A stretch of 64,000 bases of DNA from Lytechinus pictus (lineage: Eukaryota; Echinodermata; Echinoidea; Temnopleuroida; Toxopneustidae): contig NC_087254.1 in assembly GCF_037042905.1 (NCBI RefSeq), positions 16,539,103-16,603,102 of the forward strand, given 5' to 3'. Position 1 is the stretch's first letter. Each line of letters starts with the position of its first letter. The position numbers and the translations under genes are program-made. A model generated the notes under the pieces. That model saw only the letters and a program-made list of their open reading frames with translations, did not search any database and was not told the origin of the DNA. Positions 1 through 10,230 of this stretch are shown one piece after another.

Positions 1-559
1 TCTCCAAAATTTGCGATCACATGAGTACAAGATACTGGATAGGTGGGTCTATGCAAGTAAAAATTGGAGCTTGTGCAACTGTGCATGGAATAGGTGGCAA
101 TATTAAAAATATTTTTGCATTTCTCTTAAAGATGCACTATTAAGTTACTCCATTGAGTGAAAGAATTTGCAGTCAAAAGTGGTAATTTTGTTCAATTCAG
201 AATATGAAGTATCTGTAGTCACCAAAAATGATCTATATATACATGTAGGCATAGTTAGATCTGACTGCATTTGGTAAAAATATATCAGATCAAACTTTTT
301 TTTTTACAACAAGGTAGATAGATATTTGGAGGATTCACTTTTTTTTAAATTGGTAAGAATTGTATTCTACAATTGCGAAGGTAGACATATTGATGAAATA
401 GTTACCAATGCTTGAACATTTGAAGAAAAAAATATAATTCATGAATGTTTTTTTACACTTTGGAAAGTAATGAATAGATAAGAATAGGCTTCTTGAATTT
501 TGTGATACTTACCCTCTGAACTTGGTTTAAATTACATACAAGACTTATCAGAATAAAAT

Positions 560-1920
560 GTGAATGTAGTGATACATACAAATGGGGGGTGAAAGTACAA
601 TCTATGGTGCATAAAATAACTACTCAAAAGTGGATAGAAAGGGCTACAGCAATACAAAGAGGTTTTCATACACAAGTGAGTTGCTATTGCAATGCAACAT
701 GGTTTATCTTGCTTAGATGTGAACCCATTGCACATTAATCTGTGAGAAATTTATAAAGCAAAAATATGGTATGTAAAATGATTACTCAAAAAATGATAGA
801 ACGGGCTACAGCAATACACAGAGGTTTTCACACACAAGTGAGTTGCTATTTCAACGCAACATGGGTTATCTTACTTAGATGTGAACCCATTGCACATTAA
901 TCTGTGAGAAATTTATAAAGCAAAAATATGCAATGATAACTCACAAGTGTATACATGTAGATGGGGCTACAGCAATACACAAAGGTTTTCACACAAGTGA
1001 AATGCTATTTCAACACAACATGGGTTATCTTACTTCGATGTGAACTTGTAATAATAATAATAATAGCTGGATTTATAAAGCGCTTTTTGCCTGAGGATAC
1101 AAAGCGCTGCTATTATTACTCCGGCTTTAGCTCGAGCTACCATCACCGGCGCTCAGTGCATTCAAGGAAATAATCCTGCTGGGTACGCATTCACCTCACC
1201 TGGGTCGAGTGCAGCAAATTATGGATAAATTCCTTGCTGTAGGAAAACACGCCATGGCTAGGATTCGAACCCACGACCCTCTGTTTGAAAGGCGAGAGTC
1301 AGAACCACTAGACCACGGCGCGCCCACAAGAGTTGATAAAAAGAACATTGGGCATTAATATTTGAGTAATTTACAATGCGCAAGTATGTTGTATAAAATG
1401 ATAACTCAAAAGTGGATAGGTGGGGCTACATTAGTACACAGACGTTTCACACAAGTGAAATTTTATTTCAATGCAACACGGGTTATCTCACTTAGATGTC
1501 ATTTTTTCTGTGATTTGGGTTAAAAGACAAATGCTCATAATTTGCAAATAATTTATTAAGCCAAATTATGGTACTCAAAATTGGCTAGATGGAGCTACAG
1601 CAATACACAAAGAGAATTTCAGATAAGTGAGAGGCTACTTCAACCTTGGTTCAAACGTGGGTTATCTCGCTAAGATGTGAACTTTTCTTGGGGCAATTGC
1701 ACATTAATATGTGAGTAATTTCTAAAAGAATTGTATGGTATATAAAATGAGTACTCAAAAGTGGATAGATGGGGCTACATAAATACACAGCAATTTTCAC
1801 ATGAGTAAGATGCTGCTTCAACATAATATGGGTTATCTCGGTTAGATGTGAACCCATTTCTTAGAGATGAAAAGACCATTGGGCATCCACATGCGAGTGA
1901 TCTATAAAGCTATTTATATA
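560..1920. repeat. diverged tandem array, ~160-180 bp unit
   Basis: At least six units recur, each with the order ACTCAAAAGTGGATAG, GGGGCTACAGCAATACAC, AACATGGGTTATCTTACTTA, GATGTGAACCCATTG and a poly-A-like end. The GGGCTAC anchors sit near 641, 803, 963, 1422, 1592 and 1771. The long step from 963 to 1422 is explained by a SINE at 1049-1326. A weaker copy is visible at about 20-60. No coding potential is seen; the open frames here follow the repeat. The first 560 bases otherwise hold nothing I recognise. Confidence 0.85.
1049..1326 (-). mobile_element. tRNA-derived SINE inserted in the tandem array
   Basis: Read on the minus strand, the element starts with a tRNA-like head. An A-box-like GTGGTCTAGTGGTTCTGAC is followed by the B box GGGTTCGAATCC. 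It runs through a body ending AAAGCGCTTTATAAATCCAG and finishes in (ATT)n. This is the classic pol III SINE layout. It interrupts one unit of the surrounding array. A clean target-site duplication could not be fixed because the array units differ. Confidence 0.88.
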
Positions 1921-2090
1921 TATAAGTTAAACATGATTCTATGAATGACTTGAAATGTGAGCCCTTTGTATATCTTGGAATTTATATGGAGAAAAAGAGA
2001 AAGACCGTCGGATAAGATCTGCATATTTCAACTTCACATGATTGGTGATTGGTGGTGATTTTTTTATCTGATTGCTAACAAAGCATGAAT

Positions 2091-2256
2091 GCTTGTAAGC
2101 AAGCAACCAGAGGACGGACGGCTTAAGGTCCTCTCCGAAGGACCTGGTACTGAGGATTAATGCCTTACCAAAGGGCACTAGCGCACTAAGTGGGAATCGT
2201 ACCCGTGTCACCGGAATACGAATCCCCCGCTCTACCGACTGAGCTTTCGCGCCTCC
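2091..2256 (-). mobile_element. tRNA-derived SINE, second family
   Basis: On the minus strand the head reads GCGCGAAAGCTCAGTCGGTA (A box) and GGGTACGATTCCC (B box). The tail contains AGGACCTTAAGCCGTCC and ends TTACAAGCATTCATGCTT. The same tail recurs alone at 8349-8420, so the family is present at least twice. The tail differs from the (ATT)n-ended SINEs at 1049 and 29632. Confidence 0.85.
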
Positions 2257-3089
2257 TGCAACATTATGTGATTGAAGTGAGATTCCTATTTGCAAGTGGC
2301 TACATTTGCTCATAAAGCCATGTGTAACGTGACAAACTGTTTTATGAAATCATGAAGCAAAGTAATCGCCATCATGGTGAAAAAAAATGATGCATTTGCT
2401 TCCATTACTATTCTGTCATCACCATTTATTCATTGTGTACTACATTTGTTTTCATACACTTATGCATGATTTTGTTAGGTGTTGGTATCATTTTTCCATT
2501 TGAACTTGTCATTTGTAATTGCATGCCTCATTTTTTTTCTTTGTCTTCCATTGTTTTGCATGCTTCATGGCTATTATCATATCTTCATTTCAAACCATTC
2601 CTTTCATCTCCTTATTCCCTGCCCCACATTTTCCATTTATTCCACACCCATTTCCTACTCCTGCCCCACCCGAAAAAAAATGAAATTCCATCCTAAAATC
2701 ACCATCCCCCTATCTAAAAAACTTGTATAAATAATCAATTTAATTAATAATACATCCTAAAATCCCAATTGTATATTATCCTCACCCCCCCCCCCCCATT
2801 AAAAAACCCCTTTTCATTGTGTTATTTGGTATATTTTCAAAATTGAAAACAATTAAAAACTTGTTTCTCTAAAAAAATTGTGTAAATTATTTTTTTAATT
2901 GTCAATTCTTCTTTATTTTTATTATGGTTAATGAATTCTTGTTCAATCATTGCCCATTTGCAATCTGAAATGTATGCAATCCTTTGCCATCAAAAACATT
3001 ATTTTCCCATTCGTAATGCCCCCTCCCCCTTACCTACCCCACCCCCCCACCTTCATCCGTCCTTCCACCTGCTACTCCTCCCCCTGTAG
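2257..3089. other. AT-rich sequence with pyrimidine runs, no gene
   Basis: This stretch holds long T/C-rich tracts and a C13 run near 2785-2797. Its open frames are low complexity (Ser/Leu/Pro/His) and are not supported. Just before 3090 the CT-rich stretch ends in a splice-acceptor-like CCCCCTGTAG, and it is best read as intron sequence of the gene that follows. Confidence 0.5.
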
Positions 3090-3230
3090 AATTGCCTTGT
3101 CCATTCCCCCTGAGAATGACCTACCCCTGATTGAGGGGACCCAATCCCTGGTCCCAGGGGAGTTGATGAGATTGAGACACACCCGTCAGATGAGCGAGTA
3201 TCTTCGGGGGTGCAGTCCCCATGTCCAAAG
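3090..3230 (+). CDS. exon A of the gene ending at 10,230
   Basis: A strong pyrimidine tract and CCCCCTGTAG precede 3090, and CCAAAG|GTAGCG follows 3230. The frame is open across the exon (contains ENDLPLIEGTQSLVPGEL) and the stop lies just past the donor. Entry and exit phases match the exon at 8177. Length is 141 nt. Confidence 0.62.
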
Positions 3231-6200
3231 GTAGCGAGAGTGCCCCACCCACATTTGGAGTGATATATTATTAAAACTCTATTGTCTTTGCTGTGTATTT
3301 GTTCTATAAAGTGCATTTTTTACAAGACGCAAAGTTGATATACAGATGTGTCCATATATTGAATTTAATCTGGATTATTTAACCATTTTTGCACAATGCA
3401 ACAATAATACACATAGTGGGTCTCCATGAAGTACATCATATACATGCTAACACATGTTTTAACTTGTATCCAAAATGGTATTCACACAGATTTGCTAAAT
3501 TTTGTTTTGATTTGGAAGTGACCATAATTTTTGTCTTAATAGGAGGAAGACAGGAGAGGGAATTGTATTGGAAATTATCATAAATCAACCTGATAATTGA
3601 AATTTCATTACTTCATAAAATAAAGTTTTATTGCAAATTGATTTCAGAATAAAGTTTTATCTCTGATTTGCATTAACCACAATTTACAATTTGTCATGAT
3701 GTACTAGTAAGTAACAATGCATCGAAATTTGAAAAAAAAGATATGCTTTTTCTAGTATTTAACTTGCTAATATATATTAATTTACAAATTTGCTGTGGAT
3801 TTATTTTTGATATATTGCATATTATTGTAAATAATATTTGTTTTTCTAATTTTGAATATAAGCATCTCATTGCTTTGCACATTTTTACTTTATTTTTGCT
3901 TTTGCTAATGTTTTATTAACATATTTTATCTTTTGACGCATGGATATATTTATTTTTTCAAGATGGCGGTAAGTGTATGATTGATGGGTGACGGCAAAAA
4001 TATCACTCTGATGTGCTTGCATTCTGCTTCGTGCATGCTTTCTTAGTTTCACTGTTTCTCTTCATCATCATTTTGCTTATCATACATCTATATAGGTTTA
4101 TATATTCATTCATGGGAATGTGAGATATGTTTTTTGTCTCTTCATGGAAAAAAAATTTATTTGAAGTATACCACCTACCAAGCTTACAAGTATGAAATCC
4201 ATTTTAATGAGCTTTATCCATAACAATGTACTTGATGTTTTTGCGATCATCAACTGAACTTTGGATTGGGATGAAGCATGTATTGATGAGTGTGTACTGG
4301 GGCATTGAGTTGTTGGGAAATACCTTACATGTACATGTACAATGAATAGAGAATTTTTCTTATGCTGAAGTATCTCTTTATAGAATTAAGTGTAACTTAA
4401 ACCCATCAGTTGAATATTACATTTAAGTCATCATTAAAACACAGAGCAAACCATTTTCGAAGTGATTGGTAATAGCACAGCACATTTTTTGTTCTGATTT
4501 TTTTTCTATTGACATCAAGCCTATTTTGAAAGTCACATAAAGTGTTTTGTTACCAGTGCACACAGATAAATGCATATCTACAGGTATGTCTGGGAATAAT
4601 GGAAGGTTATGAAAATTTTTGATAGTTTTTAATTATAAAGTTTGGAAATCTGATGGTACTCCAATTGTGTGTGTGTGTGTGTGTGTGATTTTCATTGCAT
4701 CTATGGCATATGAACATTACAATTTAGACATCCACCTTCACCTATCCATTATCACTCCTAGATTAATAATTAGATACATTTGTAGATCTACATGTAGGTT
4801 TTCCCCTATAGAAACCACGCTACTTGTTAGAAATATATTAGTTAACATATAATAGACTTCATACAGTGTGTTCTTTTTGAGCTAGACTATCAATTTTATA
4901 GAATGAGATTGGAAGTGAAATCTGAAATTTCAATTTATAATGCTGTTTATGGAAGCTTAATATTTTTCCGGAAAAACACGCATGTAATACTTAGACATAT
5001 TGTTTTGTAAACAACCCTCCCCCTTCAACACTCACTCACACACACACACCCTTTGTGAAATGAGTGAAGAAGGAAAAATGAAATAGTATATTTTATTGAT
5101 TGAAGACTAGAATTATGAATTGCTTTCTTGTAAAATAACACATGCATGTATACAAGATGTTAATAAGTCATAGTAGTTTCCAAACATTCAATTAACTATT
5201 TGACAATATCTCTATAAAATTATAATCTCTTTAATTGAAAGCTGCATCTAAACTCCATGAAAGTACCTCAAAAAATTAGATTATCATTCCACTCTTGCCA
5301 GGGAATAATTTGCTCCACATTTTTGAAAGACTGCTATGCATGAAGTCTTTTGTATAGCATATTTTTACATAGGACTGTACATTACTTAGTTAAGAGCTTT
5401 TCTCTTATGACCAAAAATGCTATTCAAATTTGTGAAGCAAAATTATTCCCTGGTAAGAGTGGAATGATAATCTAATTTTTTGAGGTACTTTCATGGAGTT
5501 TAGATGCAGCTTTCAATTAAAGAGATTATAATTGTATAGAGATATTGTCAGATAGTTAATTGAATGTTTGGAAACTACTATGACTTATTAACCTCTTGTA
5601 TACATGCATGTGTTATTTTACAAGAAAGCAATTCATAATTCTAGTCTTCAATCAATAAAATATGCTATTTCATTTTTCCTTCTTCACTCATTACATACAT
5701 ATATTTAAAGGAAATATTCAAAAGTAATCATGCATGGAGAAGATACATGTACTATTAGGATCATACAGTATATCAAGCATGGACCTTCACTAACCCAATA
5801 ATGCATGGCAATAGATGGCATAGTATATGCACAAAGGATGTATCATCACCATTTCATGAGTTTCCCAACTGGCCAAATTCGATAAAAACAAATTAAAATC
5901 AATAGTATTTCCCTATATATTCCAACCAGAGTGTTGAATGTCTAAAATTTCAGATTCCCATTTTTTTGAGAAATAATTCAATCAAACACATACTTTTCAT
6001 AGCCACGAATGAAAAGCTAAAGATTTATCTCAAAATTAGCTTTTGCCTGCTGAAATCCTTTAGATATGATTTGTGAAAATAGTGATGATATTATGCATTC
6101 CTGATAAAGATGTGTCTACTCATTATATGCTCATTTAGAGTAGATAATATTCTTTATTTCTTAACATATCTACATCAAGATATCAATTGTAATTTTTGTC

Positions 6201-9200
6201 TCACCTGCATAGCAGAGTGAGACTATAGGCGCCGCTTTTCCGACGGCGGCGGCGACGGTGGCGGCGGCGGCGGCGGCGTCAACACCAAATCTTAACCTGA
6301 GGTTAAGTTTTTGAAATGACAGCATAACTTAGAAAGTATATGGACCTAGTTCATGAAACTTGGCCATAAGGTTAATCAAGTATTACTAAACATCCTGCCT
6401 GAGTTTCATGTCACATGACCAAGGTCAAAGGTCATTTAGGGTCAATGAACTTAGACCATGTTGGGGGAATCAACATCAAAATCTTAACCTAAGGTTAAGT
6501 TTTTGAAATGTCATCATAACTTAGAAAATATATGGACCTAGTTCATGAAACTTATACATAAGGTTAATCAAGTATCACTGAACATCCTGCATGAGTTTCA
6601 CGTCACATGACCAAGGTCAAAGGTCATTTAGGGTCAATGAACTTTGGCCGAATTGGGGGTATCTGTCGAATTACCATCATAACTTTGAAAGTTTATGGAT
6701 CTGATTCATGAAACTTGGACATAATAGTAATCAAGTATTACTGAACATCCTGTGCAAGTTTCAGGTCACATGATCAAGGTCAAAGGTCATTTAGGGTCAA
6801 TGAACTTTGGCCAAATTGGGGTATTTGTTGAATTACAGCCATAAATTTGAAAGTGTGTTGGTCTAGTTCATAAAACTTGGACATAATAGTAATCAAGTAT
6901 CACTGAACATCCTGTGCGAGTTTCAGGTCACATGATCAAGGTCAAAGGTCATGTAAGGTCAAAGAACTTTGGCCACGTTGGGGGTATTTGTTGAATTGCC
7001 ATCATACATGTATCTCTATAAGTGTATTGGTCTAGTTCATAAAACGTGGAAATAAGAGTAACCAAGTATCACTGAACATCTTGTGCGAGTTATAGTAGTT
7101 TTCAAAATCAGCACTGCTGCTATATTGAATCGCGTGATGCAGGTGAGACGGCCAGAGGCATTCCACTTGTTTAAAAGAAAAATAAAAAAATTAATACACA
7201 AAACATTGATTGTGATTTGAATTGCAGTATACATGTTTCTTATATAAATCCTTTCTGCCATAGCATAGCACAGTGTATAGTCAGATCAATATGCTCAGCG
7301 ATATTACTCATTAGTAATTACACATGGTTACGTAATCACCTGGTGGAGAAAATCTTATGGCTTCTCTTTCTCTTTCTATATCTCTCCCTCTCTCTCTCTC
7401 TGTAGTCTTCACTCTCCTTTTTAAATCATAGTCTGGGAGTATATTGAATACAGACTATCCAAATATTGAGATATAACTGCAAAAAAAATATATATACAGT
7501 ACACACCTGTATATCATATTAAGCAACAGAATTTTTTATGCTTATTTGATAAAATTGGATTTTAGAAATTCAGTTTCTTCTGTTTTGCTGTTCCATTGAT
7601 TCTGAAATATCACCCCTGCCCCTATTCCCTTGTACTCTTGGAAGAGTTGTCCTCACAGAAGCTTTCCTACAGGGGAGCCATTCCGCCTGATGGTTCTTCC
7701 CAAAGATTCAAGTCTGATTAAAAATTGTGCTTCCCCCAAATATGTGTGTGGTGAGGAACAATTTATCACATTGGTCAGATCAAGTTTTACTGCGTATTAA
7801 TGAGATTGTGTTGAATATGTAATTTGTAATTGAAATTGGTAATAGTATGCAGAAACATTTGTATTAAGCGCCAGATAAATGTTGCATATTTTTATTATTA
7901 TTTCAGGAGCACATTAGCTTTTTTTTGCACTACACCCCTTCAGAGTTTTTCTCATGCAAATTACATTATGAGGGGTTGCCCTCTAATAGCGGAGTTGTCG
8001 GGGGAATTTCAATTAACAAATACATGCACGTGGTGATTTTCACTGACTATTTGTTACAAGCTACTGAAACCCTTGCATCTGATTGGCTCAGAGCAAGTTT
8101 GTCGGTGAAAATCACCTAAGAGATGCCTCATGAAACACTACATTAATCAAGATCTCTCTCTTTCTCTTGATTATAGCGGTACTTACCAGGACGTTCCCGA
8201 TTACTTTGTAGCGAGCCGTAGCTGCGGGGGAAGTCATACAATGACCTTTCCCCATCGGAGAATAACCAGGGTCGCTCAGACAACGTAAGTCACTAATCCC
8301 TTGAGCCTTCAATCAATCAACCAGTAGTCACATATACATGTATCTTAGAAAGCATGAATGCTTGTTAGCAAGCAACCAGAGGACCGACGGCTTAAGGTCC
8401 TCTCCGTGGACCTTAAGACTTAGTTTATCGTTAAATAACACAGAAAATGGAGTGTTATTCTTCTTGAAGATGATTTTAATGTCATTAAAACATGCATTGT
8501 CCATTGACCCTGGTTTGGGTTATTTCGGGCATACTGTAAGACTCAATATACATAACGCTTCCATAGCTCATCATTGAAAGTTTATTTAAAAGTTGCATTT
8601 ACTTTTTGTTTGAATACTGTAAAAAGTAAATTAGTGTTGATTTCCTCATGACAAGAATTTTTTTCACTTTTTTTAATGCATGATAGAAATCATGATAAAT
8701 TAAAGATGGCTAAATGAAAAAAAAAGGAGACCTCATTTTTATTCACTGGGAAAGGCGCTAGCCAGCCTATAGCAAGATTCTTGCTAACAGACATGGTACT
8801 GACTTTTGTTACAGTGTAATATTTTCTTGGTTTTCAGGATTGTTCTGGTATGGTAACTTAAATTTAATGTCAATTTCTTAATTTGAATGTTTGTTGAACA
8901 GGAATATGGTTACAACAACAGAGGATATAGCTCCTGTTATCAATGGAAGGTAAGAAGATAACCAACCAAAATTCATTCTAGTTCAATCCATTTTTTCATT
9001 AAAAAGACAGATCAAGTGCATTATTTGTTTTATGAAATAGCGACAGAGTATCACAAATGTTTAAAAGGTATTCATTTTTGTTGCTCTTCTACTCTGTCAG
9101 GATAGAGCTGGTCTGCTGAAGCATGCAATGTCAATTTTTGTTTCACACTTGTTTGCACTGCAGTGTAATGCAAGAAATAAGTTGAATATCATGTGATAAG

Positions 9201-10230
9201 TGTTTTAACCAATCACGATGATACATCTATTGAATAATTTAAGATTGCATGCAAAGAACTAAAAAACTCATAATGAATGATGTCACATTTACCTGAAAAG
9301 AGTTCCCCCCCCTTTTTTTTTTAATGCAGGATGGAAGAGTCAATTCAGTGTTTTTTTGTTTTTTTTTAATGTAGGATTGAAGCAGACATACAGGGTCAAG
9401 ATGGTCATATATACAAAGCTCGGTTGGACACTGGTCACATGACTGAGAGGTTACCAACCCTAACACAATCAAAGGTAAAACATCTAACGACTTTAACAAT
9501 ATTAGTACTGAGGCTTGATTTCGTGTAGACCAAGCCAAAACAGTAATTACTAAGAGAGTACATCGCAGGTGTTGTATAATGAATTCAAATTCATTTATTT
9601 CATGCTTGATCTATATACAGTATGTATCCAATATAATCATGCATTGAACCACAAGGTCAGGGGTTTGAATTCAACCGTGGCACCCGCATCTTTTGGCAAG
9701 GCGTTTATCTAAATTTGCCACTCTGCACCCAAGGGTACCCGGTAGGAAGGAATTGCTTGTATGCTCGCGCACCTGATCAGTGTAGCTGTGCTAAAGTGGG
9801 GGTGATAGTATGCAGAGCTTAGAAACATTGTATTCAAGTGCTATATAATTGTTGCATATTAATATTATTTCCTTCACAGGGGAACATGAGAGCTAAATCA
9901 CCCCGGGTCAGCAGTGCAAGGGGACGTCGCAGTCACCCACCCTCCAGACAAGCCCCCGAACCCCTAGACACCACCGCCCTCCAACCAAACGGAATAATGG
10001 TCCCCCATTCCAGCGCTGCAGCTAGGGCACCCAACCGCCCCACTTCGGCTAGACCAGGATCCGGCAACAAACCCCCCTCTACCTCATCAGGCGGGCGGGG
10101 TTCCCCCGTCACCGCCCCCGCAAACACGGAGGTGGAAGCTGGACAGCCACCTCCCCCAACCCCAAGGGATGCCCCACCAGAGACGATCTCCGTCCCCCAA
10201 CCTATAGAAGCAACGTCAGACCAGTCATAA
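3090..10230 (+). CDS. five-exon 3' part of an unidentified protein-coding gene
   Basis: Joining 3090-3230, 8177-8284, 8902-8949, 9375-9474 and 9880-10230 gives 748 nt: one base finishing a codon from an unseen upstream exon, then 248 codons and a TAA stop. Every intron begins GT and ends AG. The first three junctions share the same phase (two bases before, one after) and the last is phase 0. No stop is met. Residues 1-130 are ordinary mixed-composition sequence (for example RLRHTRQMSEYLRG and GQDGHIYKARLDTGHM). The last ~115 are Pro/Ser/Arg/Ala-rich and probably disordered. I see no signal peptide, membrane segment or catalytic motif and do not recognise the family. The 5' exons are missing and may lie left of the window. 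Small additional exons in the 4.9-kb first intron cannot be excluded. Confidence 0.72.
3231..5058. other. intron sequence, mostly featureless
   Basis: AT-rich sequence with a (GT)n run at about 4667-4687 and a (CA)n run at 5036-5049. A possible 6-nt microexon occurs at 3963-3968 (TTTTTTCAAG|ATGGCG|GTAAGTG). It would keep the frame but cannot be shown from sequence alone. No other coding signal or repeat family is recognised. Confidence 0.45.
5059..5692. repeat. near-perfect 634-bp foldback (inverted repeat)
   Basis: The left arm 5059-5313 and right arm 5437-5692 are reverse complements. I count five mismatches and one indel over ~255 bp (about 98% identity), around a 123-bp loop. The arms begin AATGAGTGAAGAAGG. 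No transposon-like ends or target duplication are evident. It lies in the first intron of the 3.1-10.2 kb gene, so its transcript could fold into a long hairpin. Confidence 0.93.
5693..6193. other. intron sequence without recognised features
   Basis: AT-rich sequence. I see no open frame, repeat family or splice pair worth annotating. Confidence 0.5.
6194..7171. mobile_element. TIR element with internal repeats carrying DR1 motifs, copy 1
   Basis: The ends are inverted: GTCTCACCTGCAT near 6198 and ATGCAGGTGAGAC ending at 7149. Shared flanking sequence runs to GGCATTCCACTTGTTT. After a GGC/GCG-rich segment, the body consists of diverged ~150-190-bp units, each containing ATGGACCTAGTTCATGAAAC, AATCAAGTATCACTGAACAT and TCACATGACCAAGG. 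Four perfect AGGTCAAAGGTCA motifs lie at 6422, 6614, 6777 and 6939. A near-identical longer copy lies at 20206-21294 and a truncated one at 44808. There is no coding sequence, so it is non-autonomous; I cannot assign a superfamily. Confidence 0.85.
7172..8030. other. intron sequence with a SINE-tail fragment
   Basis: Contains a (CT)n run near 7364-7402. A fragment at about 7844-7902 matches the tail of the SINE at 9644-9870 (AGTATGCAGAAACATTTGTA ... TTGCATATTTTTATTATT). A stretch around 7651-7740 is open and flanked by AG and GTGAGG, but its phase does not fit the neighbouring exons. Confidence 0.45.
8031..8116. mobile_element. small hairpin MITE
   Basis: Inverted ends GGTGATTTTCACTGAC and GTCGGTGAAAATCACC enclose about 55 bp, including TGATTGGCTCAGAGCAA. 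A second copy in the opposite orientation lies at 38603-38696, which supports a dispersed family. Confidence 0.72.
8177..8284 (+). CDS. exon B of the gene ending at 10,230
   Basis: The acceptor TCTCTTTCTCTTGATTATAG has a good pyrimidine tract and the donor is CAAC|GTAAGTC. The 108-nt exon is open only in the frame demanded by exon A and exits in the phase demanded by exon C. It encodes GTYQDVPDYFVASRSCGGSH and a basic stretch after it. The block is GC-richer than its surroundings. Confidence 0.7.
8349..8420 (-). mobile_element. truncated SINE tail
   Basis: AAGCATGAATGCTTGTTAGC through GGACCTTAAG matches the tail of the SINE at 2091-2256. The tRNA-like head is absent, so this is a 5'-truncated copy or the 3' end of a partner LINE sharing the tail. 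Confidence 0.75.
8902..8949 (+). CDS. exon C of the gene ending at 10,230
   Basis: A 48-nt exon between TTGTTGAACAG and AAG|GTAAGAAG. It encodes NMVTTTEDIAPVING plus split codons at both ends. Entry and exit phases match exons B and D. Confidence 0.7.
9375..9474 (+). CDS. exon D of the gene ending at 10,230
   Basis: A long T-run followed by AATGTAG gives the acceptor, and CAAAG|GTAAAAC the donor. The 100-nt exon encodes IEADIQGQDGHIYKARLDTG and continues to a lysine at a phase-0 boundary. Codon composition is clearly unlike the AT-rich flanks. Confidence 0.78.
9644..9870 (+). mobile_element. SINE, head partly degraded, abutting a splice acceptor
   Basis: A B-box-like GGTTTGAATTC near 9662 is followed by a SINE body with GGCAAGGCGTTTATCT and GGTACCCGGTAGGAAGG. 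The tail TTGCATATTAATATTATTT ends at 9870. The next bases, CCTTCACAG, are the acceptor of the last exon, so the SINE supplies the sequence just upstream of it. Confidence 0.78.
9880..10230 (+). CDS. terminal coding exon of the gene
   Basis: Begins after TTCCTTCACAG in phase 0 and runs 116 codons to TAA at 10,228-10,230. It starts GNMRAKSPRVSSARGRRS and continues with runs of Pro, Ser, Arg, Ala and Gly, such as PNRPTSARPGSG and GQPPPPTPRD. The composition suggests an intrinsically disordered tail with possible phosphorylation or SH3-type proline motifs, which is inference only. GC content is much higher than in the flanks. Confidence 0.82.
   Translation, partial: GNMRAKSPRVSSARGRRSHPPSRQAPEPLDTTALQPNGIMVPHSSAAARAPNRPTSARPGSGNKPPSTSSGGRGSPVTAPANTEVEAGQPPPPTPRDAPPETISVPQPIEATSDQS

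Noticed and set aside
1260-1320. A genuine tRNA gene (B box GGGTTCGAATCC)
   Set aside because: No foldable acceptor stem or mature 3' end; it continues into a SINE body and (ATT)n tail. The same applies at 2180-2256 and 29870-29940.
1939-2313. 124-codon frame on the minus strand
   Set aside because: Contains the tRNA-like head and tail of a SINE; no protein signal outside it.
7651-7745. Open block between CCTCACAG and GTGTGTG|GTGAGG, a possible extra exon of the 3.1-10.2 kb gene
   Set aside because: Its exit phase does not match exon B at 8177, and the exons without it already join in phase.
8177-8284. A structured small RNA (minus-strand 5S- or U1-like words, a GGGGAA/TTCCCC stem)
   Set aside because: No alignment to a known RNA held up; the block is fully explained as a phase-consistent coding exon on the plus strand.
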